Positions 24,489 to 32,904 of a stretch of DNA of 64,000 nt are shown piece by piece (the first letter of the stretch is position 1; each line of letters opens with the position of its first letter). The position numbers were made by a program, and so were the translations under genes. Below the pieces are notes generated by a model. That model ran no database searches. It saw nothing but the letters and a program-made list of their open reading frames with translations, and was not told where the DNA came from. The DNA comes from Sulfurospirillum sp036802865 (GTDB lineage Bacteria; Campylobacterota; Campylobacteria; Campylobacterales; Sulfurospirillaceae), in contig NZ_DAIRVK010000001.1 in NCBI RefSeq assembly GCF_036802865.1, forward strand, positions 744,001 through 808,000, read 5' to 3'.

Positions 24489-25561
24489 AAATGTTTTTCC
24501 AAAATGAGCATAAAATCTTCCAAAGACTTTACCCGTAGAAAGTTTTCAATCAGTTCAATGCTGAGTTTTTCGCACAGCTTATAAGCGTTTTCTTTTCCGT
24601 TTTCTGTACTAATGGATTCAAGGGGTTTCGCTTTAGCTGGTACAACCAAACGACGAAAAAGTTCTGCCCCACAAAAGCCAACACTCTGTTGTAACAGAGG
24701 AAGCGGTGTTGGGGCACTTTGGTGCTCAAAATAGTGCCAAAGTGTACGAATAGAGCTTCGATAATGAAGTGTTTTATGTTCATAAAGTGCGTAAATTTCA
24801 CCAAAAAGGATGTGTGCTAAAAGCGTACCTATGTCAAATCCAAGGGGACCAAAAAAAGAGAATTCAGCGTCAATAATAGCGATATTAGCATCTTTTATGA
24901 GGATGGAACCTGTATGCAAATCACCATGAATGAGGGCTTCTTTGTGTGTTAAAAAAAGCTCTAAAAGCGTTTGTAGATTTTCGTGAAAAAGTACACTTTT
25001 GGACAGAGGTGTAAAAAAATCAGGCACAACAAGGGCAGGGTGGTCTTGGATGTAAGGATAGCGAAAGATGTAATGCTCACTGATGCTTTTTAACGTAGCC
25101 TCTTCATAATAGCCTTCTTCCATATGACGTGGTGCATGTTTGTAAAGTCGTGCTAAAAAATCGCCTAATTTTGCGTATAGATGCAGGTCTATGGTTTGTT
25201 TCAGTTGCGCACTTTGGAGCAGTTCATACCCCTCAAGATACTCCATCGCCAGCACAAAAGCTTTTTCATCGCAAAGGTAAAGCTTGGGTGTGTATGAGGG
25301 GGCAATTTTTTGAAAATAGCTCATAGTATGCATCTCAACACAAATACGCTCTTGTGGTAGTGGAAAACTCTCCCCTAAAAGTCTTAAGTACGGAGGTGCA
25401 TGTTTGATAATGAGTGATGCACCGCTCGCATCTTGTACCTGAAAGATAAAATTTAAATTACCATCGCCAATTTCATTGATATTCAAAGGTGGTTTTGTAA
25501 AAAAAGTGTTTAAAGATGGTGTTGTATCGATATAGTGAATAACATCATTTGCAGTTTGCAC
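24470..25561 (-). CDS. Methylthioribose-kinase-like phosphotransferase
   Basis: 363-residue cytoplasmic kinase of the aminoglycoside/choline kinase fold. The pattern is that of MtnK: INEIGDGNLNFIFQV (nucleotide loop), SLIIKHAPPYLRLLGESFPL, ALIHGDLHTGSILI (catalytic Asp loop) and IIDAEFSFFGPLGFDIG (metal site). MtnK phosphorylates 5-methylthioribose. No other methionine-salvage gene is visible nearby, and the gene overlaps a TIGR04282-04283 glycosyltransferase, so the substrate may be a methylthioribose analogue such as a dimethylarsinoyl-ribose (inference). The start is GTG with AAGGA upstream and a TTACATGTAA palindrome directly before that. Confidence 0.82.
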   Translation of the reverse strand: MQTANDVIHYIDTTPSLNTFFTKPPLNINEIGDGNLNFIFQVQDASGASLIIKHAPPYLRLLGESFPLPQERICVEMHTMSYFQKIAPSYTPKLYLCDEKAFVLAMEYLEGYELLQSAQLKQTIDLHLYAKLGDFLARLYKHAPRHMEEGYYEEATLKSISEHYIFRYPYIQDHPALVVPDFFTPLSKSVLFHENLQTLLELFLTHKEALIHGDLHTGSILIKDANIAIIDAEFSFFGPLGFDIGTLLAHILFGEIYALYEHKTLHYRSSIRTLWHYFEHQSAPTPLPLLQQSVGFCGAELFRRLVVPAKAKPLESISTENGKENAYKLCEKLSIELIENFLRVKSLEDFMLILEKHLCLETH

Positions 25562-25573
25562 GTGCTTCGTTCC

Positions 25574-25583
25574 TTACATGTAA
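25574..25583. repeat. TTACATGTAA palindrome (upstream of the MtnK-like gene)
   Basis: Perfect 10-bp palindrome at the 5' side of the minus-strand kinase gene, touching its AAGGA ribosome binding site just as at glnS. It sits in the 213-bp divergent region between the two arms of the putative metalloid-sugar locus. Confidence 0.7.
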
Positions 25584-25774
25584 AATATTATTATAGCAAA
25601 AGCAGTCAAAGAACATTGACCGTGTTAACCTTTTTGTAAGTCGCAAAAGTTTATCATACCAATGAAATGCATGTAATGGCTTAAGGTTTAAGCGTACATC
25701 AAAAATGACATGAGACTGCTTTTTTGATACCTCAATTTTATAACTTTGCGTGCAAATTTTTTTCAGGAGTCTCA

Positions 25775-26215
25775 ATGAAACTCACATCGTTATGTGTCAA
25801 CTTCTTGGTTGTTTTAGTACTCATCGGATGTGGCGGCAGTGTAAAACCAAACCCAAAATACAACTATATTACAGCTGATGAAACGGCGAAGTTGATACGC
25901 GAAAACGCCTCTTCCATTCTGCTTGTGGATATTCAAGAAAAGGGTGATTTTGAAGAAGAGCATCTAAAAGGAGCACTTGCAACCTATGCGTATCCCGTCA
26001 AAACGGATGATGAAAAAGCGCGTTTAGCAGAACTTATTCCTACCATTCAACCGAATCAAAAAGTGATTATCATCTGTCCAAAGGGCGGTGGTGGAGCGGA
26101 TAGAGCGTACGACTTTTACTTGGAAAAAGGGCTTAAAAAAGAGCAACTTTTTACACTCCAAGGTGGTCAATACGAATGGCCACGCGATAAAATCAAAGAT
26201 GTGTTAGACAAATAA
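25775..26215 (+). CDS. Rhodanese-domain lipoprotein
   Basis: 146 residues. The N-terminus has a lipoprotein signal with lipobox LIGC, so the mature protein is tethered in the envelope. The rest is one rhodanese domain with LLVDIQEKGDFEEEHLKGA and a candidate active-site Cys101 in ICPKGGGGADRAYDF, a longer and glycine-rich version of the usual CxxGxR loop. The start ATG follows CAGGAGT; an in-frame upstream start lacks one. It is closely similar to the next gene, so the pair is a tandem duplication. Transfer of sulfane sulfur or binding of a thiophilic species is the likely role, but the substrate cannot be read from the sequence. Confidence 0.85.
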   Translation: MKLTSLCVNFLVVLVLIGCGGSVKPNPKYNYITADETAKLIRENASSILLVDIQEKGDFEEEHLKGALATYAYPVKTDDEKARLAELIPTIQPNQKVIIICPKGGGGADRAYDFYLEKGLKKEQLFTLQGGQYEWPRDKIKDVLDK

Positions 26216-26235
26216 TCATAATTCAAGGAGAAACA

Positions 26236-26673
26236 ATGAACGTAACAAAACTATTTGGAGCCGCAGCCCTAACGGTACTCTTCCAAGGTGCCTTAATGGC
26301 GGGAATTTTTAGCAATTACAATTATATTACCGCAGAAGAGACTGCAAAATTGGTACGTGAAGACGCAAGCAAAGTGGTTATCGTAGATATTCAAGAAAAA
26401 CCAGGTTTTGAAAAAGAGCATCTTCAAGGTGCCCATGCTACCTATGCGTATCCTGTCAAAACAGATGCTGAAAAAGCACGTTTAGCAGAACTTATTCCTA
26501 ACATCAAACCTGATCAAAAAGTGGTTATTATCTGCCCAAGAGGTGCGGGTGGTGCAGATAGAACGTATGACTTTTTTCTTGAAAAAGGTTTGAAAAAAGA
26601 GCAACTCTTTACCCTTAAAAATGGTCAAGAAGGCTGGCCTAGAGAAAAAATTAGTGACGTTATCGCAAAATAA
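26236..26673 (+). CDS. Periplasmic rhodanese-domain protein, tandem paralogue
   Basis: 145 residues with a signal peptide (about 1-22, LFQGALMA-GI) but no lipobox, so it is soluble in the periplasm. The domain is nearly the same as in the preceding lipoprotein (IVDIQEKPGFEKEHLQGAHATY), with candidate catalytic Cys100 in ICPRGAGGADRTYDF. AAGGAG precedes the ATG. Its TAA overlaps the ATG of the next gene by one base, so it belongs to the same operon as the TVP38, CCG and radical SAM genes. Confidence 0.87.
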   Translation: MNVTKLFGAAALTVLFQGALMAGIFSNYNYITAEETAKLVREDASKVVIVDIQEKPGFEKEHLQGAHATYAYPVKTDAEKARLAELIPNIKPDQKVVIICPRGAGGADRTYDFFLEKGLKKEQLFTLKNGQEGWPREKISDVIAK

Positions 26674-27344
26674 TGCTCAACCCCTCTAAAATCGCGATAC
26701 TGCTCATAAGCGGTGTCGTGCTTACTCTCATTTTTACCTGTCCACAAAGCAGAGACTATTTTTTTGATTTGATTTCGCTTTTTCAAAGTTTGGACATCGA
26801 AAAGATCAAAGAGTACATTCTCTCTTTTGGCGTATTGGCTCCGCTGATCTCTTTCTTTTTGATGGTTTTTCAAGCCATTGTGGCACCATTGCCAGCATTT
26901 CTCATTACCTTTGCCAATGCGGCACTGTTTGGTTGGTTATGGGGTGCGGCTCTTTCATGGTTTAGTGCTATGGTAGGGGCACTCTTGTGTTTTTACATTG
27001 CCAAATTTTTAGGGCGAGATGTGGTGGAAAAACTCACCAGTAAAATAGCACTTGAGAGTGTGGATGCTTTTTTTGACAAGCATGGTACCTATGCGATTTT
27101 AATTGCACGTCTTTTGCCGTTTGTCTCTTTTGATGTCGTCAGTTACGCCGCAGGGCTGACTTCGATGAGGCTTAGAGCGTTTTTAATTGCCACAGGTATA
27201 GGACAACTGCCTGCAACATTGGTTTATTCTTACGTGGGTGAAATGCTAACGGGTGGGGCACAAACGGTGGTATATGGACTGCTGAGCTTGTTTGCCGTGA
27301 GTATTTTGGTGTACCTGATCAAGCGAGTGTACCGTGGAGCGTAA
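26673..27344 (+). CDS. TVP38/TMEM64 (DedA-like) membrane protein, first copy
   Basis: 223 residues, five to six hydrophobic segments, with the SNARE-associated/VTT core: FANAALFGWLWGAALSWFSA, GRDVVEKL, FDKHGTYAILIARLLPFVSFDVVSYAAGLTSM. VTT proteins are membrane transporters or scramblases with mostly unknown cargo; lipid-carrier and selenite or mercury-related roles have been proposed in various bacteria. It is coupled by overlap to the rhodanese gene before it and overlaps the next gene by 11 bases. Confidence 0.88.
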   Translation: MLNPSKIAILLISGVVLTLIFTCPQSRDYFFDLISLFQSLDIEKIKEYILSFGVLAPLISFFLMVFQAIVAPLPAFLITFANAALFGWLWGAALSWFSAMVGALLCFYIAKFLGRDVVEKLTSKIALESVDAFFDKHGTYAILIARLLPFVSFDVVSYAAGLTSMRLRAFLIATGIGQLPATLVYSYVGEMLTGGAQTVVYGLLSLFAVSILVYLIKRVYRGA

Positions 27345-28437
27345 AATTAAAGATTATGAGAGTGAATGTGTAGATTGCAGGTGCTGTATGAAGGGCTGTC
27401 CAATGCTGTACAGCTTTACCATATCTCCTAAAAAATTGCTGATAAAGTTCACGACGGAACTTCCAACTTCAGATATGGCATTTGCGTGTGCCAATTGTGG
27501 GCTTTGCGCACATACCTGTCCTCGTGACATTGACTTTGGAGCGATTTTTACTGCATCTAAAAAGAACTATGCGGAAGATAAAAAAGTGTTGAAAAAGTAT
27601 GGCTATGGTGGCGTGATATTTCACCAAAAAAGTAGTTTTTCAAAACTTTTTTCTACTACAAAAAAGTTTACCAAAGGAGAGTACACCCATATGGCATTTA
27701 TGCCTGGATGTGCGCTAAGCTCGTACTCTCCAAGCCTTGTTCATACCGTTTTTAACTATTTACAATCCAAATGCTCAGGTATGGGTATCATCCAACAATG
27801 TTGTGGCACACCGACACGTGCGATGGGCGACATGGCACAGTTTCAAACGTACCACTCTCAGCTTGAAAATGATCTTGCAAAGATGGGTGCAACCACGGTT
27901 GTCACTGCGTGTGAGAACTGTTTTATGAGCCTTAAAACGTATGCCCCACACATCAAGATCGTTTCGCTTTATTCGCTGTTACGTGAAATAGGCTTACCTG
28001 AAACGGCAAAAAATCGCTACACAAATGCCTCAAAAATGGCACTGCATGATCCCTGCCCGACACGCTATGAAAAAGTCATACATGCCGATGTTCGAGCACT
28101 TTTAGAGCAAATAGGTTTGCCTTACGAAGAGTTTACCTTCAATCGTGAGCGAACGCTTTGCTGTGGAAGTGGTGGCATGTTGGAGCTGAGCCATCCGTCT
28201 TTGGCGTATGAACAAATGAAAACAAGAGCACACCAAACAACGTGCGAGAGCATCGTGAGTTACTGCCAAAGTTGCGCTGAGTCTATGAGCCATGGAGGCA
28301 AAAATGGCGTGCATCTGCTCGATCTCATCTTTAACCCTACGTTTTCAATGAAGCAAGAAGAGCAAGGCACGCTTAAAAAATGGTACAACCGTTTTACTTC
28401 ACGCCAAAAAATAGACGCTTTAAAGGATAAAGCATAA
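27334..28437 (+). CDS. Iron-sulfur protein with two CCG domains (HdrD/GlcF type)
   Basis: 367 residues starting at GTG. Two [4Fe-4S] motifs are near the N-terminus (CVDCRCCMKGCP and CANCGLCAHTCP), followed by two CCG domains (QQCCGTPTR near 155 and LCCGSGG near 270), each with the cysteine-rich pattern of heterodisulfide reductase subunit B/D and glycolate oxidase GlcF. Such proteins transfer electrons to or from thiols or flavoproteins. No flavoprotein partner is encoded beside it. It lies between two TVP38 genes and overlaps the first by 11 bases; a redox step in the same pathway is likely, with the substrate unknown. Confidence 0.87.
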   Translation: MERKIKDYESECVDCRCCMKGCPMLYSFTISPKKLLIKFTTELPTSDMAFACANCGLCAHTCPRDIDFGAIFTASKKNYAEDKKVLKKYGYGGVIFHQKSSFSKLFSTTKKFTKGEYTHMAFMPGCALSSYSPSLVHTVFNYLQSKCSGMGIIQQCCGTPTRAMGDMAQFQTYHSQLENDLAKMGATTVVTACENCFMSLKTYAPHIKIVSLYSLLREIGLPETAKNRYTNASKMALHDPCPTRYEKVIHADVRALLEQIGLPYEEFTFNRERTLCCGSGGMLELSHPSLAYEQMKTRAHQTTCESIVSYCQSCAESMSHGGKNGVHLLDLIFNPTFSMKQEEQGTLKKWYNRFTSRQKIDALKDKA

Positions 28438-28445
28438 AAAAAGTC

Positions 28446-29078
28446 ATGCTCTTTTTAGCTTTTGGCATTGTGATGTTCGTCTTTTACAAAAATGGCGTAC
28501 TCTCTTATGCTCAAGTTGAAGCGATTCAAAGGTTTATTCAGAGCTTTGGTATGTATGCACCGCTTATGTTCATTGTTCTTTTCACGCTTGCACCACTCAT
28601 TTTCTTTCCCGATGGCATCTTGGCACTTTCAGGTGGACTTATTTTTGGTTTTGCATGGGGCAGTGTTTACATCGTTTTAGGTGCATTGTGTGGGGGCACG
28701 CTTTCGTTTTACCTTGCGAGGTTGTATGGCACTAAAATGCACGAAAAGCTTGCCCATGAAAAACTGGTTAATTTTCATAAAAACATTCAAAAGCACGGCT
28801 TTGTGATGATTTTGATGTTGCGCCTTGTCCCGATCGTACCCTTTAACATCATCAGTTACAGTGCAGGATTTTCAACCATTCGCTACCGCGATTTTTTCTT
28901 TGCAACACTCTTTGGAATGCTTCCGGGTGTTTTTGTGTATGCGAACATCGGTGCGCAATCGCTCAGTTTTGGAAGCAAAGAATTTTACATCTCGGTTGGT
29001 TTATTGGTTGTACTTGTTGTGGTTTCGATGGTCTTAAAACAACGTGTCAAAAAGAGGTTAGAAGCATATGAAAAATAA
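28446..29078 (+). CDS. TVP38/TMEM64 membrane protein, second copy
   Basis: 210 residues, again with the VTT core: FFPDGILALSGGLIFGFAWGSVY, FHKNIQKHGFVMILMLRLVPIVPFNIISYSAGFSTI. It diverges from the copy 1.8 kb upstream beyond the core motifs, so it is an older paralogue rather than a recent duplicate. It starts eight bases after the Fe-S gene and overlaps the radical SAM fusion gene by 11 bases, so translation is coupled through the whole operon. Confidence 0.86.
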   Translation: MLFLAFGIVMFVFYKNGVLSYAQVEAIQRFIQSFGMYAPLMFIVLFTLAPLIFFPDGILALSGGLIFGFAWGSVYIVLGALCGGTLSFYLARLYGTKMHEKLAHEKLVNFHKNIQKHGFVMILMLRLVPIVPFNIISYSAGFSTIRYRDFFFATLFGMLPGVFVYANIGAQSLSFGSKEFYISVGLLVVLVVVSMVLKQRVKKRLEAYEK

Positions 29079-32058
29079 TTGGCAGAGAATTGTTTTTAAA
29101 GAGAGTCCCATTTATGTTCATCGCCATAGTGCGGATTGGTTTGTGCCTAATTCACATGCCGATGCCCTTTTGCAAAGTGCGGAAAAAAGCCTTGCTTATG
29201 AGCAGTTAAAACATCGCATTTCAAGTCCCAATCCTTTGGTTTATTTGCCAAAAGTTCTTTCAAAAACACCGCTTCAAGAGTTTTGGATACACCTTACCAA
29301 TCGTTGCAATCTCAGTTGTACGCACTGCCTTTTTAGCTCTTCTCCGATGGAAAAAGACACGCTTAGTTTTGAAAAAATCGTTTCGCATGTCAATGAAGCC
29401 TATACACTGGGCTGTCGGCTTTTTATTATCAGCGGGGGTGAGCCGTTGGTGCATTCTGAACTGCTTGCGTTGGTGGAAGACATTTTACGTTATGAGGGAA
29501 GCGAAGTTGTTATACTGACCAACGGTGTATTGCTTGAAAAAGTCTTTGCAGGTAAAAGCTTCTCAAAAGAGCGATTGCACTTTCAAATCAGCCTTGATGG
29601 TCTGCCAAAAGAGCACGATACTCTGCGTGGCAAAGGAAGTTTTGCGAAGCTTGAAAGTAACATCGTTTGGCTTCAAAAAGAGGGCTACCGTTTTTCACTT
29701 TCGGTCTGTTTGCACCCTTTGAACATACTCAGTTTAGATGCCATAACGTTGTTGGTACGTGAGCTTGGAGCATCGCATTTACATTTTTTATGGTACTTTT
29801 CTCGTGGTCGTGGCGAAACCGAGGGTGGGATTTCCAATGAAATTCTTTTTGATACATTGATCAAAGCGTATGAAACAGCACAAAAATTAGGTCTTGTTAT
29901 CGACAATTTTGAAGCGCTAAAAACACAAATCTTCGCTCCAAAAGGCACCGTACACGATGGTTCAAGTTCGGGTAGAAACTCGCTTGCCTTAGGCTTTGAT
30001 GGGCACTTTTACCCCAGTGCGGCAATGGTCGGTGAGGGTGAGCTTTTGATGGAAGGTGAAAGCATCGCTGAGGCGCTTGAAAGCCCTGTAGCTCGGGCTA
30101 TTGCGTCACAGTCCGTTACATCGCTCAGCTCTCCACTGCGTTTTTTACTTGGAGGTGGCGACTTAGACCACAGTTTTGCCCATGCGAAAACCTTTATGGG
30201 CGATGATCCGTATGAACCACTTTTAGAAAAGCTTGCCCTATGGCTGATAACACAAGAGGCAAAGCGTTTTGAGTCTTTACCTCTACAACCCGCTTTATGC
30301 CTTGAAATGGGTGACATCTTGCAGAGTTGTGGCGCCAATGAGGGCGTGGCGCATACCCATGCCAACTGCTTGCTTGCCACGGGTGAGAGCGAGTCGTTGC
30401 GCCTTGTGAAAGCCTTTTACCATGACGCGGCATTAGAAGACAAGGAAAGCATCCTCAATCCTGCATGTTACGAAGAGCAGTATCTTTCGCACATTCCTAC
30501 GCATTTGCGTTTTCGCGGGTATGGCTGTGGAAGTCCTATCTTAGATGCAAACCTAAAGCAGGGCGAATGGATGCTAGACCTTGGTTCTGGCAGAGGCATT
30601 GAGTGTTTTATCGCTTCCAAATTGGTAGGGAAAAGTGGACGTGTCGTGGGGGTCGATATGTTAGACTCCATGCTTGCCATCGCACGAAGTGGGGCGGAAG
30701 AGGTTGCACACGGTTTGGGTTACACCAACCTCTCTTTTACCAAAGGCTATCTTGAAACCTTACCGTTTGAAGCAGAGCATTTTGATGTCATCACCTCCAA
30801 CTGTGTGCTCAACCTTTCCAGTCACAAGCGCAAACTTTTCTCTGAAATCTTTCGAGTCCTTAAAAAAGGTGGAAGGCTTGTCGTGTCAGATGTCATCTGC
30901 GATGAAGAGGCAAGTGCTATTATTCGCAACGATGCGAAACTGAGCGGTGAATGCATTGGTGGAGCACTTACACAAGCCCATCTTTTAGGGCTACTTCGTG
31001 AGAGTGGTTTTGAAAATGTTGAGCTTTTGAAGCGCTTTTTTTACCGTGAAGTGCAAGGACATTCTTTTTACTCGCTCACTTTTGTCGCACGCAAACCAGA
31101 GAGCCAAAAGCAGGTTGATGTCATCTATAAAGGTGTGGGTGAAAGCCTTACTTTGGAAAATGGCATCGTTCTTTTTAAAGGGGTAAAAACACGCATTGAC
31201 GAGGCTTTGGCAAAATTATTAGAGCGTGAGGTGTTTCTCTTGGATGAGAATGGCGCTGTGCGCAATCAAGAAGGGCAGAGTTGTTGCTGCGCCACGCCTC
31301 CTGAATCCAAGTCAAACCTTTTGCTCAGCCCCAAACCAACGGCAAAAGTCACCTTTAGTCTCTCCCCTCCAAAGCAGAGCCATAACTGCATGGTCTGCAC
31401 ATCAGAGCTTGTTTATGGCGCAACTGCGAATGAAGTAGCGTGCTATTACTGCGGAAATATAAGCCACCATAGTGTTACATGTAAAGAGGGTCATTATGTC
31501 TGCGATGCGTGTCATGCCAAAGAAGCTTTAGCGGTTATAGAACACATTTGCAAAACATCCAAAGAGCGCGATATGCTCAAACTTTTCAGGCAGATCCGAG
31601 AACACCCCAGCATCCCAAAACACGGGCCAGAACATCATGCGATGGTACCTGCCATCATCGTAACCGCCTATAAAAACAGTGGTGGAAAACTTCCCGAAAA
31701 TGCACTTAAAACAGCACTTTTACGAGGTGCAAGTATGATGGGTGGCGCATGTGGATTTTTAGGAATTTGTGGTGCGGCAAGCGGTGTTGGCATCGGTTTT
31801 GCTATTGTATTAGAGTCTTCACCCGTGGCGAAAAAAGCACGTTCTACGGCTCAAAAAGTAACGCACGCTGTACTGGGGAAAATCGCTGAGTACGAAGCGG
31901 CACGGTGTTGTCACAGAGAAGTGTGGACAGCGCTTAACATCGCTTCATCATTGTCTGAAGAGTTTTTGCCTGTAAAGCTTTTGGCATTGATGGAAACGAA
32001 ATGCGATCAGAAGAAATTTAACCAGTATTGCTATGGGAAAGAGTGTCCGATATTTTAA
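29068..32058 (+). CDS. Radical SAM / ArsM-like methyltransferase / DUF5714 triple fusion
   Basis: 996 residues, no signal peptide. Domain 1 (about 68-320) is a radical SAM enzyme with the cluster motif CNLSCTHC (Cys80, 84, 87) and ISGGEP at 121-126. Domain 2 (about 465-675) is a Rossmann methyltransferase of the ArsM type: GYGCGSP (Cys487), DLGSGRG (504-510), SNCVLNLS (Cys579) and GECIGGAL (Cys629). The last two are 50 residues apart, as in algal ArsM (C174/C224 from memory). A CCC triplet (739-741) follows. Domain 3 (about 774-996) is cysteine-rich and matches DUF5714 (CMVC, CYYC, CDAC, GGACGFLGICGAASG). The arrangement suggests methylation of arsenic or another metalloid plus a radical reaction on the product, analogous to separate ArsM and ArsS (inference). 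Confidence 0.85.
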   Translation: MKNNWQRIVFKESPIYVHRHSADWFVPNSHADALLQSAEKSLAYEQLKHRISSPNPLVYLPKVLSKTPLQEFWIHLTNRCNLSCTHCLFSSSPMEKDTLSFEKIVSHVNEAYTLGCRLFIISGGEPLVHSELLALVEDILRYEGSEVVILTNGVLLEKVFAGKSFSKERLHFQISLDGLPKEHDTLRGKGSFAKLESNIVWLQKEGYRFSLSVCLHPLNILSLDAITLLVRELGASHLHFLWYFSRGRGETEGGISNEILFDTLIKAYETAQKLGLVIDNFEALKTQIFAPKGTVHDGSSSGRNSLALGFDGHFYPSAAMVGEGELLMEGESIAEALESPVARAIASQSVTSLSSPLRFLLGGGDLDHSFAHAKTFMGDDPYEPLLEKLALWLITQEAKRFESLPLQPALCLEMGDILQSCGANEGVAHTHANCLLATGESESLRLVKAFYHDAALEDKESILNPACYEEQYLSHIPTHLRFRGYGCGSPILDANLKQGEWMLDLGSGRGIECFIASKLVGKSGRVVGVDMLDSMLAIARSGAEEVAHGLGYTNLSFTKGYLETLPFEAEHFDVITSNCVLNLSSHKRKLFSEIFRVLKKGGRLVVSDVICDEEASAIIRNDAKLSGECIGGALTQAHLLGLLRESGFENVELLKRFFYREVQGHSFYSLTFVARKPESQKQVDVIYKGVGESLTLENGIVLFKGVKTRIDEALAKLLEREVFLLDENGAVRNQEGQSCCCATPPESKSNLLLSPKPTAKVTFSLSPPKQSHNCMVCTSELVYGATANEVACYYCGNISHHSVTCKEGHYVCDACHAKEALAVIEHICKTSKERDMLKLFRQIREHPSIPKHGPEHHAMVPAIIVTAYKNSGGKLPENALKTALLRGASMMGGACGFLGICGAASGVGIGFAIVLESSPVAKKARSTAQKVTHAVLGKIAEYEAARCCHREVWTALNIASSLSEEFLPVKLLALMETKCDQKKFNQYCYGKECPIF

Positions 32059-32105
32059 ATTAGTTTTAGAATAAGAAAAATAAAAAATTACACAAAAGGT
32101 TTTGA

Positions 32106-32837
32106 ATGAAGAAAATTTTTTTTATAAAAATGATGTGTTTAATTGTAATTGCATTTACTGTACAAGCATGTGTACCTATGATGGTTGCAAATAAACTTCT
32201 TAATGCACCTGTTTTTTCAGATGAAGATTTGAAAAAACGACCTAATATAGGTATTGTAAGTTTGGAGCTTGATAAAAATGCATCCATTGAAATGGTTCAG
32301 ATTAAAAATCAATATGAACTGCAGACTATCAATAAATTAAGTCAATATACCAATGTTAAAAAAATAGATAATTTTGAGTCAAAGGGAACTATTTTTCAAA
32401 GAGAAGTTGATAAGTTAGATTTACTTAAACAACCAAAATTAACACAAGAGATCATTGTCGAGTTCATGCTTGAGGCAAGTAGAAAGACAGAAAAACTTTA
32501 TGATAAGCAAATATACAATGCTATGAAAGAACATAATTTAGAGTGCATCGTTGAGCTTGGCTCAGATATTACTATAGCTCTTTCATCTCAAAGAGTAGAG
32601 TTTGGTAGTAAAACAGACATATATACACTCAATGGTGAAAAAATTGTTAAAGACAGTGAGAAGAAGGTTCGTGCAGAAATTCTTTGGCAACGTGAAAAAA
32701 TTGACTCAGATGCACATTGGTCAGTGCCAATCGCTAAAAGAACATCGGAAGATAATGAAAAACTTAAAGCAAAAATCTTTCCTATGATAGACAAACAAGT
32801 TGATTTAATTGCAAAAGTTTTATTTGGAAATCGTTAA
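32106..32837 (+). CDS. Predicted lipoprotein of unknown function
   Basis: 243 residues. A lipoprotein signal ends with VQAC (Cys at about 22). The mature part is charged and mostly helical-looking, with no domain I recognise: PNIGIVSLELDKNASIEMVQ, then KKVRAEILWQREKID. It begins 47 bases after the fusion gene and its codons are more AT-rich than those of the operon before it, so it may be a later arrival. A terminator follows. Confidence 0.75.
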   Translation: MKKIFFIKMMCLIVIAFTVQACVPMMVANKLLNAPVFSDEDLKKRPNIGIVSLELDKNASIEMVQIKNQYELQTINKLSQYTNVKKIDNFESKGTIFQREVDKLDLLKQPKLTQEIIVEFMLEASRKTEKLYDKQIYNAMKEHNLECIVELGSDITIALSSQRVEFGSKTDIYTLNGEKIVKDSEKKVRAEILWQREKIDSDAHWSVPIAKRTSEDNEKLKAKIFPMIDKQVDLIAKVLFGNR

Positions 32838-32875
32838 ATACATAAAATTCTTAAAGATAGGATAACTATACAATG

Positions 32876-32904
32876 ATGAGGTAGTTTAAACTGCCTCATT
32901 TTAA
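32876..32904 (+). terminator. Rho-independent terminator after the lipoprotein gene
   Basis: ATGAGGTAG (32876-32884) pairs with CTGCCTCAT (32891-32899), with one G-U pair, around TTTAAA; a T-rich TTTTA follows. It also borders the ferredoxin remnant on the other strand. Confidence 0.7.

Noticed and set aside
25600..25660. TTGACCGTGTTAAC in the divergent region of the metalloid locus as a possible Crp/Fnr box
   Set aside because: The half-sites are not inverted repeats of each other (TTGAC and TTAAC), and no -10 element lies at the spacing seen for nrf and nap.
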